From contig MU006229.1 in NCBI GenBank assembly GCA_010093685.1, positions 1,169,688-1,233,687 on the forward strand: a DNA stretch of 64,000 bases, given 5' to 3'. How positions within the stretch are numbered: position 1 is the stretch's first letter; the number at the start of each line of letters is the position of its first letter. This document shows, piece after piece, positions 21,028 through 32,275 of this stretch. Origin of the DNA: Ophiobolus disseminans (Eukaryota; Ascomycota; Dothideomycetes; Pleosporales; Phaeosphaeriaceae). A program made the translations under genes and the position numbers. Below the pieces are notes generated by a model. The model ran no database searches. It saw only the letters and a list, made by a program, of their open reading frames with translations, and had not been told where the DNA came from.

Positions 21028-23223
21028 CTAAGTCTGCATCGCGTCCGAGAAGCCCTGTGCCGCTGTTGTCGCAAAGTACCTGACATCGACGTCATCGTCT
21101 TGCTGCAGCTTCTCCAGGTTAGGTAGGATGCTCTTTGTGATGAGATCCGTTGCCTTTTGGCAGCCCTGGCCTGGTGTGCCTGCCTTCTCGAGCGCGAGGA
21201 CGGTACCTTGCTCGGGTAGTTGCTTCAGTGTGCTGACGAGGATGCCATATGACTTTGCGACGTTGAAACGGATGTTGGGGATGTCGTCGTTGACGAGTTT
21301 GTCCATCATTGGGAGGATGGACTGCTCGATGACGTCAAGGCTGAGTGCGGGTGCAAGAGTCTGGTTGATATTAGCTTGCGCAATACATAAGTCATCGGTG
21401 ACTTACTGAAACGGCAAAGCAGGTGGTCATTCGGTAGAGATAGTTGGGGTGCTGGCCCATAGCCATCACCTTGGGAACGATCGCATCATTAGCCCACTCA
21501 ACTCCAAAGACCTCCGTAAGCTTCTTCAAGTTTTGAGTCGATGCCTCACGGATCGAGAAAACGGTATCTCCGAGCCAGCTCATACACAAACTGCTGAGCT
21601 TCTCATCGAAAAACTTTACACCGAGCTGCGAGGCGAGGAGAGGAACGTATTCGATGATAGCCAATCGCACACGCCACTGCTTGTCCTCAGCGAGCTGCAC
21701 GATTGCCGGAAGAAGGGATTGTGAGAGGAGCTCGATTCCGATGACTGCTTGTTGTCAGATCAACTGCTAGCACCAATAAAATGCATGACGTACCGTTGTT
21801 GACCGACTCGAGCTTGGAGATGATGTTGAGGCGGACATCTGGGAACTCGTCCTTCAACATCTGGAGGAACATTGGGAGGAGATGTGAGATTGTCCTTGGA
21901 ACTGTCAGTGGGCACGTGGCCACGCGTGGAAGGGTACATACTCCTCTTTGCCGAGAATGGGGGCCAGCCCACTGATCTGGGTTCCAAGAGCAGCACGAAC
22001 GTGTTGTGACTGATCGGAGACCAGCTCCTCGATACTGGGCATAACTTCGTGAAGGAGTGTCTCGCGTTCGAGTAGCGCACAGAAGCCTGATTCAATCGTC
22101 AGCATCGCCTGTATCTTTGCTGCTGCTGCTGCTGCTGCTGCTGCCTTACCTGGGATCTGCCCCGCAATCGCACTGCGAACCTCCGCCTCGGTATCTTTGA
22201 GAAGCTTGACGAATGCAGGAACAAGGTCTCGGTTGACGACCTCCTCGTCGACGGCTTTCGCAATCTGCTCCACGTTAGCCCAGCCCACGTCTTGCATGGA
22301 TCCCCAACATACCTTCTCAAATCGGTCTGCTACCATATAGCGCACCCTCCAGCTCTTATCTTCGAATAGACTGCGCAGGGATGAGAGCAGGATACCGTGG
22401 CTCGATTGCTGCTCCTTGGGCACCGCCTCGGCGATCGCAATGAGGATGTCGACGGTCAGGAGCCTGACGCTATCTTGGTCATCTGCGGCGAGGTGCTGGA
22501 AGAGAGGAATCATCTCGTCGATGACAATCGCAGCGGGCATGGCCTTGATGAACTTTGCGAGGTTGTTTGCCGCCTGTCTTCGGACCATGGGGGTGTCATC
22601 GTGTACGAGCTGGCCGTAGTGCTGGCGCAGGGCTTCTTGCGACGGGGGTGTGGCGCGACTGTACGGAGTCTGGTAGAGGCCAGTGGCAGAGATCTTTGAT
22701 GTGAACCAATCGGCCTTTGACAGGCGCATGACCAGGGGTATGAAGGCATCCTCGATCTGCTGCTGCGATAACTCCTCGCAGATCTTGTTGAGGGACTCGA
22801 CCGCCTGCGAGCGTTAGCTGGTGACCTTCATAGAGCATTCGCCTAGCGCACCTTCTCCCGCACCAGCGGCTCCTCTATCGCAGCAAGGTTCTCCAAGGGT
22901 GAGAGAAGCACATGCGCATGCTCTGGGCCGCCGACGTACTCGACAAACTTGCCTAGCTCCTCGCTAAGAGCTGTGAGCACCTCGTCCTCATCCTCGACAG
23001 ATTCTATGCATCCTGTTAGCCACAAACATACCCTTCACAGCACCAAACCATGCATACCGTCCAAGAAAGGAATCAGCTCCTCCCGCGTCCGCTCTGCGCC
23101 CAACGCAAGAGCTATTGTATGCAGGCGGTGGATGGCGTTCAATCGCAGAATGACATCATCGTGCTTCAACTCGTCAATAAGCACGGCGATTGGGTAGAGC
23201 TCGTCGTTCTGGTTTGCGTCCAT
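21028..23223 (-). CDS. Protein phosphatase 2A scaffold subunit A (HEAT-repeat, Tpd3/Paa1 type)
   Basis: Seven exons on the minus strand: 23223-23058, 23003-22852, 22804-22150, 22086-21942, 21894-21794, 21744-21407, 21360-21028; about 629 residues. Introns are 46-63 nt with GT/AG ends; two use AAG acceptors or sites close to the branch point. Start is MDANQNDELYPIAVLIDELK. HEAT repeats run throughout (DDTPMVRRQAANNLAKFI; KSWRVRYMVADRFEKVC; DEFPDVRLNIISKLESVN; KQWRVRLAIIEYVPLLASQL; DIPNIRFNVAKSYG; DDVDVRYFATTAAQGF). It holds the catalytic C subunit and a variable B subunit of PP2A. It is longer than the animal protein (about 589), mainly because of an insertion near the C-terminus (about 21165-21225). 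Intron 3 holds a triplet repeat. Confidence 0.93.
22118..22144 (-). repeat. (GCA)9 microsatellite in intron 3 of the PP2A scaffold gene
   Basis: Nine GCA units (minus strand) begin a few bases inside the 5' splice site of a 63-nt intron (22149-22087). Intron length is divisible by three and has no stop, so retention would add 21 residues including nine Ala. Confidence 0.85.
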
Positions 23224-23822
23224 GGTGGGCCGTATGTGTCGGGTGACGATGAAGGCGGCTGGGGCTGGTGACCGTCCGCGGAGGAAGGATGGGTGTAGGC
23301 GTGAGGAGTCGCGATGTCAAGAGTGAAGGCGTAGATTCTGCTTGCCCCTGGCCCGCTGTGAGCTTGTGACGGCGGGGTGGGAGAGCTCGAGCGCAGGTCG
23401 ATGTTGACGTACCTGCTGTTGGCGAGGAAAGCGAAGAGGGGCTCAGGACACCAACGGCGACGGCGGGGTGGAGATATGGATGGAGTGAATTATGTGCAAG
23501 AGCTATCTGTCCCGATGTGGTCGTCTTTGGGGTGGAGTCGGGTGTGTCGCGCGGTGGTATTGTTGTGGATTGGCCATAGGCAGAGTGGGCTGCACTCTTT
23601 GGCAGTGCTGGTGCGTGCCAAGCTTTTGGGAAGGAGCCCACCCCTGTCGCGGGGCAAGCGCGACCAACAAGGACGACAGACGTCAAACCTCGCATGTGCC
23701 ACCAAACACCGAACGATCCCAACACTCACATTTCCGCGTGCGCAGAGCTATAGGGAAGCTCCAGCAACATCTGGAGTGGTGTATAGCGTCACGCCACTTT
23801 ATGACTTTGTCGCACTGAAGCT
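23224..23822. other. Divergent promoter region, PP2A scaffold and permease
   Basis: 599 bp between two divergent start codons. GC-rich, with pyrimidine runs; no extra gene recognised. Confidence 0.5.
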
Positions 23823-25477
23823 ATGGCCCCTAATGAAGAGCAGGATCTCGGTGTTGGTGAGACGCAGCCACTTCTCCGGCAAACTTCAGCAGCCTCACAT
23901 GACACCCAACAACTGTCTAAGCAGCTCACTACCCGACATGCCTTTGCTGTGCTTGTCACACTTCAGATAGGATCTGGTATCTTCGCTTCTCCCGCTCAAG
24001 TCGACAGCAATGTACCTTCGCCAGGTGCTGCTCTCCTCGTATGGGTGCTTGGAGGGCTGCTGTCATGGGCTGGGGCGGCATCATTTGCAGAGTTGGGCGC
24101 GGCACTACCTCTCAATGGCGGCATGCAGGAATACCTGCGTCACGTGTATGGTGATACGGCTGCTTTCCTTATGGCCTGGATCTACATTGTTGCAGTCAAG
24201 CCATCGTCCATGGCCATCCAAAGCATCGTCATTGCAACATCAATCGGTTCAGTGGGCGCAACCGATACCACTGCCCCAAGCAGTGCAGTGCTACTCAAAT
24301 CCATTGCGTCGGCCTCTTTCATCCTCATGATCCTGCTCAACTCCATAAATACCAGGTTCACGCTGCGACTAAGCGAGTCCTTCACCATCTTCAAAATTGG
24401 CACCGTCATTCTGATAGCTCTCGGCGGACTCATCGCAGTCATGGCCCACCTTGTGAATCCCGATTCCACTCTTTCAGGGTCGAGTGATTGGTACTCGAAG
24501 AATTGGTTCGAAGTAAGGCCAACTATCTCAGATGGCAATACTATCAACTGGTCGACTTTGGGGGCCTGGGATCGCTATGGTCATTACTGTGCAGCCATCT
24601 ATGGTGGACTCTGGGCTTATGATGGCTGGGACAACGTAAGTTCTACAAACGAGTCGCCTTTGTCCATACTTTGCGTCCATTTTCCGTGCTTACAACTACC
24701 ACTAATGACTAATGCTGCGACTTCAGGCCAATATCGTTGCGAGCGAGATTCGGGACCCTGGTCGCGCCTTACCCAAAGCCATCAAGTATGCCATGATCGT
24801 AGTCCTCAGCTCTTTCGAGCTCGTCAACGTCGCTTACTACATCCTCCTGCCATGGCTCAAGGTCAGCGCCAACGATGCCGTGGCCGTCTCCGCTGCGACC
24901 TCACTCTTTGGACGCCCTGCTGGCATTGTCATCACCCTACTTGTCGCCATCTCATGCGCCGGCTCTATCACGAGTAATGTCTTTGCCGTGGGCAGACTGA
25001 CAATCGCCGCGTCTCAGCGACACTATCTGCCTGCCATCTTCAGCAAACGTGGGCTGCCAACAAGTCAGGAACGAGGAGAGCAAGATCACGAGGCATCTTC
25101 GTTCGATGCGCCTCTGTATGTGTTTTCTTCCACTCACATTCTCTGTTCCTAACTTCCGCTCCAGCTATGCCAATGCCTTGACGGCTGTACTCACTCTAAT
25201 CTACATAGTCACCGGCAGCTTCCGAGCGCTCCTCACCTTCGTCGGAATGGCTGCTTGGGTCTTCTACGTCAGCACCGTAGCAGGTCTTCTCATACTACGC
25301 TCCCGCGAGCCAAATCTCCATCGACCCTATCGCCCAACTATCATATTTCCGATTGTATTCGTTGTCGTCGGTACGCTCGTGATTCTTCGGTCAGCGATAT
25401 TTGCGCCTTTTCAGGGAGGATTTCTTGCGGGTTTGTTAATACTCGGAACTCTAGTAAGTAGCCTACGGAGACGTTGA
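23823..25477 (+). CDS. LAT-family (APC superfamily) amino-acid transporter
   Basis: Three exons: 23823-24635, 24727-25115, 25165-25477 (introns 91 and 49 nt); 504 residues. After a hydrophilic N-terminus comes the APC signature region HAFAVLVTLQIGSGIFASPA, containing the GSGIF glycine motif of substrate-binding TM1. About 11-12 membrane helices follow, among them SFAELGAALPLNGGMQEYLR, WAYDGWDN|ANIVASEIRDPGR and NVFAVGRLTIAASQRHYLP. The order fits L-type/methionine-permease-like fungal transporters (Mup1 group) of the plasma membrane. The substrate cannot be read from sequence. Start is the first ATG, with an acidic Pro-Leu-rich leader. Confidence 0.9.
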
Positions 25478-25660
25478 GGCTGTGGCAATTATTAGAGCGC
25501 CATGATCAAAGCCGGCCCTTCGAGGAGCTTGCTCGTTTCCTTCTCGTAGGTTGTCTATCAACTATCTTAGCAACGTCACCAAAAGAGATCAAGAAATCGT
25601 CAGGACACATTCGAGGTCTCAATTGGATCTCAAAAAGACGTGATGCGATGTCACCTCCGT

Positions 25661-26796
25661 TTAGATCCACTGCCCGTCAGGTCTATAAGCCCTTGGAAAG
25701 TCTGGTCGCTCAATGGTAACCTTCACCATCTTCACATCCGACACCGACCGCTCCTTTTTCACTGCAGGCGCCTGTATCTGCCGTTGGGTCCGGTACCTCT
25801 TTAGGCTGAGCTTCCTGCCGCCCCAACCTCTCGAATTCCTCATAGTACTCGTTGCCAAGATCCTCTCAAGCGCGGTACCCTTGAACACCTTCGCCACTAA
25901 CGGCCTCAACGTCAACATGATGCCCGCAATCAGATATATACCAGACTCCGCTATAATCCAAAACATGGGCTTGGCGTTCTCGTACGTGATATCGTCGAAA
26001 TTCTCCACTTGGAGAAACGTGTAGACCCGCATGAACGCCGCCATAATCCCAGCTAAGCAGACCGCAAACACAATCGCCATCCCGCACTTCACCCCCCTCG
26101 ACACCTTCATCCTTGCCAGCGCCGGAACAGGTATCGCAACAACAATCAATGTCGTAATAGCATTTGGATTCCCCGCATACCGCCACAAACTCAAACTTTT
26201 CATCGCACACGTGCCCGGCGTCCGCGGCTCCCACGTCTTGCGAAACGGCCGGCAGTTCACGAACGGGATGAGTATTTGCACCAGCAGGACGAGCACCACG
26301 ACGACGAACGTTGTGCGAATGACGATACGGTACCATCGTCCCAAGTGCGCGAGGATGCGGTGCAGGAAAATCAAGACGCCGAGTTTGGATAAGGAGGTTG
26401 TGACGGGACATAGGATAGAGTTTGCAAGCGAGAGTTTGAGGGCTGTGCGGAGTTCTGGGGGGGTGAGGGAGGCGGTGTGGCGGCCTGTGCCGCCGTGGGT
26501 GATGAGTACTGTGCATCACATGTCAGTCAGTTCAGAGGAGACGGCGAGAGTCGACGAAGAAGAAGAGGATGGAAAGACGCACATATCACCACCGCAATCT
26601 TCCCACAACACGTAATATACGTCAGCGTCATAAATATCTCCATCACACTATTCCTCCGCTCTTTTGCCGCATAGTACCGTGACGTCCACAACAAAAGTAT
26701 AAACACCGTCTCCAGGCCGAGGAATATGATGCATGTAGTGAACAATGGGCCGCTGATGTTTTCTCTGAGGTATTCGGGCGTGTGGTTTGGAGCCAT
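25661..26796 (-). CDS. Fungal rhodopsin-domain (PTH11-related) integral membrane protein
   Basis: Two exons: 26796-26583 and 26508-25661; the 74-nt intron has a GTGCGT donor and CTGAC branch. 353 residues with seven predicted membrane segments (PLFTTCIIFLGLETVFILLL; IFMTLTYITCCGKIAVV; YRIVIRTTFVVVVLVLLVQI; ITTLIVVAIPVPALARM; GMAIVFAVCLAGIMAAFMRV; MFWIIAESGIYLIAGIML). The HGGTGRH and C-R-P-F...W features near residue 75 and in the second extracellular loop match the fungal rhodopsin-domain family. There is no retinal-binding Lys in the usual context, so this is an integral membrane protein of unknown ligand, not a light pump. No CFEM domain. The C-terminal tail is basic. Confidence 0.8.
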
Positions 26797-29266
26797 GGTG
26801 TGTACCCTTTCACAGCGTCTAGCGATTACTGCGCTCTTTTACAACCCACATCGTCGTACAACTCCTTCGCACGCACGGCGTGCCCGTTTCAAACCTCTTC
26901 CCCGGTGTACGCTCAGCCTTGTATGTGGTTCGAGCTGCCTGTGCGTTGATTGCTTGTGCAACGGGTGGATAAATGCTGCATGCGGCGTTGTTTGGGAGGG
27001 GTTCGTTGTGCGACGGCGGTGTGCGAATCAACGAGCGTTATTTTTGAAGGATTGATGCAGAACGGAGCGGAGTGGGATTATTTAGAAGTAGTACGTTGGA
27101 CGGTGTACATGATACTTGAGCAGAGTATAGTATTGTTTTTTATGTGTACTTCGATAGGAAAACGTGCGACTCCACCCCAACTCCACATAACTGTACACAC
27201 TTCATCGCAGAGACGACTTTCGCCCAGCTTGAGTTTCACATTGCATATATCACCTCCTTCCCACCTGTTCCCACTGTCCTGCGTTATCACGTTTCCTCCA
27301 CACTGGTACGCGCGGAGATTAAGTCGGGGACCGAGGGCGCGGACCCGGAGGCTTGGGAAGTGGTGCGGGAGGGGCGCGGGGAGCACGGGGAGGAAGGGTC
27401 ATATGGCTTACGATGGTCTGATCTTCCTGTCATTATCAGTTGTTTCTTCATGTACTGTGGTGGTGGATGGGTTGTGCGTGAAAGGTTTGGGCCAAACCGG
27501 CAAGTGAAGTTATTAGAGGCTTAGTAGAGTGACTACATGACATAAGCGATGCTATAGATTCTTGTTCTTCTTATCATTTCCGTTTCTGTTCAGGTGATGT
27601 TAATGGTAATCAGTTCAATTTCAAGGCTAGAAGACGCCGCATACGTGCAAAGCATTTGTCACGAGAATCCCTACGGTAATTGTTGTCGGGCACAAATGAT
27701 GGATCATCAAATTGGAGCAGGAGCGGCGCACAGTGAATTCACAGCCAATGAATCAAAAATTGAATGAGAGACGTACCACGATCAGCCATTTGGTTGCACG
27801 TTGGCAAAAGGTTCAGCGGACCGCGAGGATGCGATGGTGAGGTCATGGCTGTCGAAGTTCCAAGGTAGCGAGATGTCCGTCGAAGCAGCTGTATCAAGAG
27901 CGTAGGTGACTTAACGTTACTGCGTCTTGTATGGAAGGAAGCGGTTTAGTGAGTGTGAAGTGAAGTGTTTTAGATCTCCGTGGATATAACCAGCGGATTG
28001 TTCGGTAATGAGACGAGCAGATGAATTGCCGCAAGCGCGGTGCCCTAGAATCTAAGTGCGCATCTCGTGAATAGAAGTCGTGGACTGTGTGGAATGTTCT
28101 GGACTTTTTCTTGTCTATGGTGTTCCATGGAGGCGAGTTGCCGCTAATGGTGCTGCTGTTGCTGGGTACCTGCCACGTGCCTGCCAACTTGATCCAATCT
28201 CACGATGTAAGCACGCCCGGTGATGAGAGTCGTTGCGGAGTACCATTTGGATATGCAAAGCGACGCACAGACGGCTCGGATTCTTGATAGAGGGATGGAA
28301 GAATATAGAGGGCTGGCCTACCATCTACTTGGACGAGCCGATGAGTTGTAAATTGATGGAAGCTTGAAGATGGACTCATCTTGACTGTCGACTTTGAAAG
28401 TTGATGAGAATGAGGGCCAAAATCAATGCAATTGACAATTACCTCGGGGTTGTTCTTAAAATTGGGTGCCTCGGACAGGTCGAACGATTCACCGCTATTT
28501 TAGCACGCTGTTCGCAACGAGCGCCTGGTCAAGACCGACCATCGGCCTTGCGATCAGTAACATTTGAGCTTGGATGCGGAAGCGTCAATATGGGTAGTCT
28601 GGATTTACGAGGACCACACGTGTAATGTGCATGTGGGATGAAGGGAGGAGCAATGGTTCGAGGCTGTGTGCGTCATACGAGGCGGGCGAAGCGCGGCCCG
28701 TGCGGTCATCTACTTTTGTCCATGCGCCATAACATCTCATCGTCTATACTTAGGTATGCTTTGAAGGAAAGTCCTTCGTCTCGCTTTCTTTTCACGAACA
28801 TATAACTTTTGTTCTCTACTCGGCAGATCTGAGCAAGATCGCTCACACCTTCCATGCTTCTTCCAAGTCTCACACCATATTCGTGCAACTGCAGATTGCC
28901 ATCCTACGCACAGAACATGCTTGATTCGTCATTGCTTTCTCTCCGATATATCCTTGCCTGCTTTACATAGTGCTGCAATGGTACTATGAAGATGGGCTTA
29001 TGGGCCAATAGCACCTGGGCACATATGCTCGGTACCCGATCGCCGTATGCAAGGAGTCAGCCTTTGCGCTCACCGGAACCACAAGGCTGAACCCAGAAGT
29101 GGCTGCGGCGGAGCCCCGAGCGCGTGTTGACGGGGTGTAGAGGGAAGTTATCCACAATTTTCGGGGATGCTTTCCCTATCGTTCTCCTTCCCCTTAGCAT
29201 TCACATCGTCCTGTCTTTAGTCAAACGCGACTTGTGTCGCTACATTTCTTCGTCCGTTTATGAGCC
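26797..29266. other. Intergenic region without a recognised gene
   Basis: 2.5 kb. ORFs here (for example 26950-27507, 27144-27524, 27894-28187) have no recognisable motif, odd composition and no clear gene structure. It probably includes the promoter of the rhodopsin-domain gene and leader of the STAND-type gene. A non-coding RNA cannot be excluded. Confidence 0.4.
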
Positions 29267-32200
29267 ATGTCTGGAGTCTTTGAGACGGCAGCTGGCGCTT
29301 TTGCAGTTGTCGGAGTCGCTGACGTCCTCCTACGAACTGGTCGCGAAATCTACAGCTTCTTGAGCAACGTCGCAGACGCCCCAGAGGAGCTAAATCGATT
29401 GCGCGAAACGATCACGGAGACTTTGCTTCTACATCGGACTTCCAAGCAATGTCAAGACGAGCTCAAGACACAAAACACGTCTGCCACCCCTTACAAGGCT
29501 GTCGTGTTACTCGAGTCGGCCACGAAAGCCCTGAACCGCAGTTGCAGGGACTAAAATTCCTTCTCGCCAAATTCAAGGGGACAAAGACATGGAGCCGAGT
29601 CAAATACGTCTTGAACGATACCAAGGTTAACAAGGCAACACAGAACCTGGAACATGCAAAAGCATTACTCGCGAGCGCCCTGACGGTCGCGTGCGGGTGA
29701 GTTGGTTCCTTTTGTCCTTCAGTTAAGTCCCGCTTAGCCTTTTTTACGTTTTCAAAGTTAAATGTGGTCTGGCTAGAGTCGCAAACCTCTGACGAGATGC
29801 GGAGCACCAGACTTACGTGATACTTCAGAGAACTCTCTGCCCTCGGGCATACACGATTCGAGACAGTCGTTCAGCAGTCCTTTGACTTGGCGAGAGTACA
29901 AGCCGATACCCTAGCCCAGTCTCTTACGACTAAGCTTGATTCCAGCCAGCGAGCGATCGTTTCCACCTTGAGCGCCAACCATTTACACCAAACTTCACAG
30001 AACGACCAGCATCAACAATTGTCGGTATCCAGATTTGGTGATACTCAACAACAATTATCGAGCGTGCAACACAAATAATCCAGTCTGTTACGGCGTCAGG
30101 ATGCTACGGCACGTGTAGTCATACAAACCCGTAAACAGACAAACGACATCTTGCAAACCTTGAGACGTATAAATACAAAGTCTTCAAGACAGCAGAGCGA
30201 GACTGCAGCTAATTTTGAAGTCATTACTGCCGGACTTCAGCAGCTTCTCGATCTCAAGCACGGCGTTGGCCGAGTGAGACAGAACAACCGCGACATCATT
30301 TTCGTTGGCGAATCTCGGGATATGATCATGGCATGCCTGCTGCCTCGCCTCTGGAACAGCGCGTCCATCATGCGATAGATCAGCTCGTTTCACAACATGG
30401 TGCCGTGCGAGAGTTGGACAGTCGGTAGAGAATGAGGTAGGGAAATGTGAACCTCTCCAGGACAATCTTTGATGCGCCACGTCTTATTGTGGCATCTCCG
30501 ACGTTTCCGTGGGCGAGAATCTACGGCTGCCACATTATCGCCAAACGGCATCGCGGAGGGGTACCATTCGGCTGCTTTACGCTTCTTCTGATTTTGCTTT
30601 GAGTACTCGATCGTGTCCTCGATGTAGTGCCATTGATCAAATGGCGTCGCCGTTGACGTTGGAGCTTGAGTAGCAAGCTCCTGTGCTGCTGAATTGACGA
30701 GATTGCCAAACTCTTCACGCAGCCGTTCAGCATCAGATTTTGAGACCTCTTGACCGGTGAAGTTGGCTTTTCGTGTACTGTTGTGCAGGGCCATTCGTCC
30801 TTCTCAGTACAGGCTCACTTTCTTCGCGAAGCTAGCCAGCCTAGGCTTTACGCACAATTGAATGGCTTTACGCAAGTCTACTGGGGGGATTGGGAGGACA
30901 TATACGAACCACTTTTTGAATATGGAACGATGGCAAAAATTGATGACGCTCTAAGGACTGGCAAAATATCTCCCTTTCATCAAGATGAAGCCGGATACAA
31001 TCTTTGTTTATATGTGAGTAAGCTCCGAAGCTTCCAAGTTCTCAAATTAGTTTTCTCGACTAACGTATTGGTGCTCAGTATTCGGGGACTTACACACGTC
31101 TAGATATTTTGATTTATTTCGAGACACAAGGTATTGGGATGTCAAGATTGAAGTGAGTAGTAGCCACGGTTGATTATGAAAATGTAGACTGATTCATTCA
31201 AAGCAACGATCAGAGCATCTCAGTCGGATTCAACTATAACAAAGACCTTGCAAAAGAGCACACTTTCGAGTTTGTACGAGGGATATGTAGCCAAGCTACT
31301 GATGCGTTCGCCTGTGTCTCCGGAATGGCTCTTCACTTGCTACTATATGCATATGATGGGCCGCTTATGCACTTCGCTCGCCAAACTCTCCTAGAGTGTC
31401 TCACGATGTTGTAATCGCTAGGGGGTGAAACCCAGCAAACAAAACGCCTCCAGAGCTGTATCACGTTGCTCGTGCCAAATTGGGATTATAAAATGCTGCC
31501 GCAATTGATTCGAATCCTTGCGAGCGGGACGTCTCAAGATAATAGAAGCTACGCAGGTTATCTGATGATGGATCAAATGAAGTCTGGGGGGAAGCGAAAT
31601 CATGAGATTGCAACGGATGCTCTTAGTAATCTTATCGAATGCTTTCCAGACAGCATCAACACCAAAGATTATGGCATAACTCCATCTATAGTGGCTCGCC
31701 GAAAAAGTCAATGGCAAGAGTGGTGTGAAGCGTTGCAGCGCAATGGGATGCGCATCGAGGACGTTGCTCGAGCAGAGAGGAATGAGTGGCTGTTGGAACA
31801 TGACTGGAAAAAGACATCGATTGAGCGGAACTACCTAGGATCTTATGAGTTGGACCATATTAATAGTAAAACTAGGTTAGACGAAGATCCTAGGGAGAGT
31901 AATTAGTCTAATAGAGGCGACGACCGCGATAATAGCAAGACATCTGACGCTTTAGATATTGAAAAGAACGCAGAATGTACTCGCAGCGAGAATTAGGATA
32001 ATATTAAAGTTAACAGAATAACTATAGTAGTAAAAAAAAAGAACAGCAAACCTAGTAAGAACTAAGATTAGAGCTTTAGCGCTAAAAAGCTACGATGCTA
32101 CTATGAGCAGTATAAAGAATATCCAAAAAATTGGCGGAAGAGGCATGTAGCGTAGCGAAGAGTGAAGCGGTCGCACTTGGATCTAGCCTAGTAGAGTATA

Positions 32201-32275
32201 ATTAGTCTTGGATTTGCAGAAGAACTGCAATTGTGGGCTGCGCTGTGTAATAGAATTGTACTAACAGGAAGTTAG
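29267..32275 (+). pseudogene. STAND-type N-terminal domain gene with C-terminal ankyrin-like region, broken by inversion, frameshifts and stops
   Basis: Start ATG at 29267 gives the fungal STAND N-terminal domain (MSGVFETAAGAFAVVGVADV, then TGREIYSFLSNVADAPEELN). The frame shifts near 29538 (ALNR to LQGLKFLLAKFKG). An intron at 29697-29828 leads to ELSALGHTRFETVVQQSFDL, with TAA at 30076-30078. A second shift lies near 30320 (FVGES to MPAASPLEQRVHHAIDQLVS). About 30425-30750 is inverted: the missing middle reads on the minus strand (SKSDAERLREEFGNLVNSAA; TWRIKDCPGEVHISLP). Plus-strand coding resumes with SVQAHFLREASQPRLYAQLN and ISPFHQDEAGYNLCLY, then two introns and an ankyrin-like tail. TAA at 31412-31414 and many CAG/CAA-to-TAG/TAA changes to 32275 complete the decay. 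Confidence 0.7.

Noticed and set aside
27894..28324. Small ORFs possibly encoding secreted effectors
   Set aside because: No hydrophobic signal peptide, no cysteine pattern, and overlapping frames on both strands; nothing supports coding.
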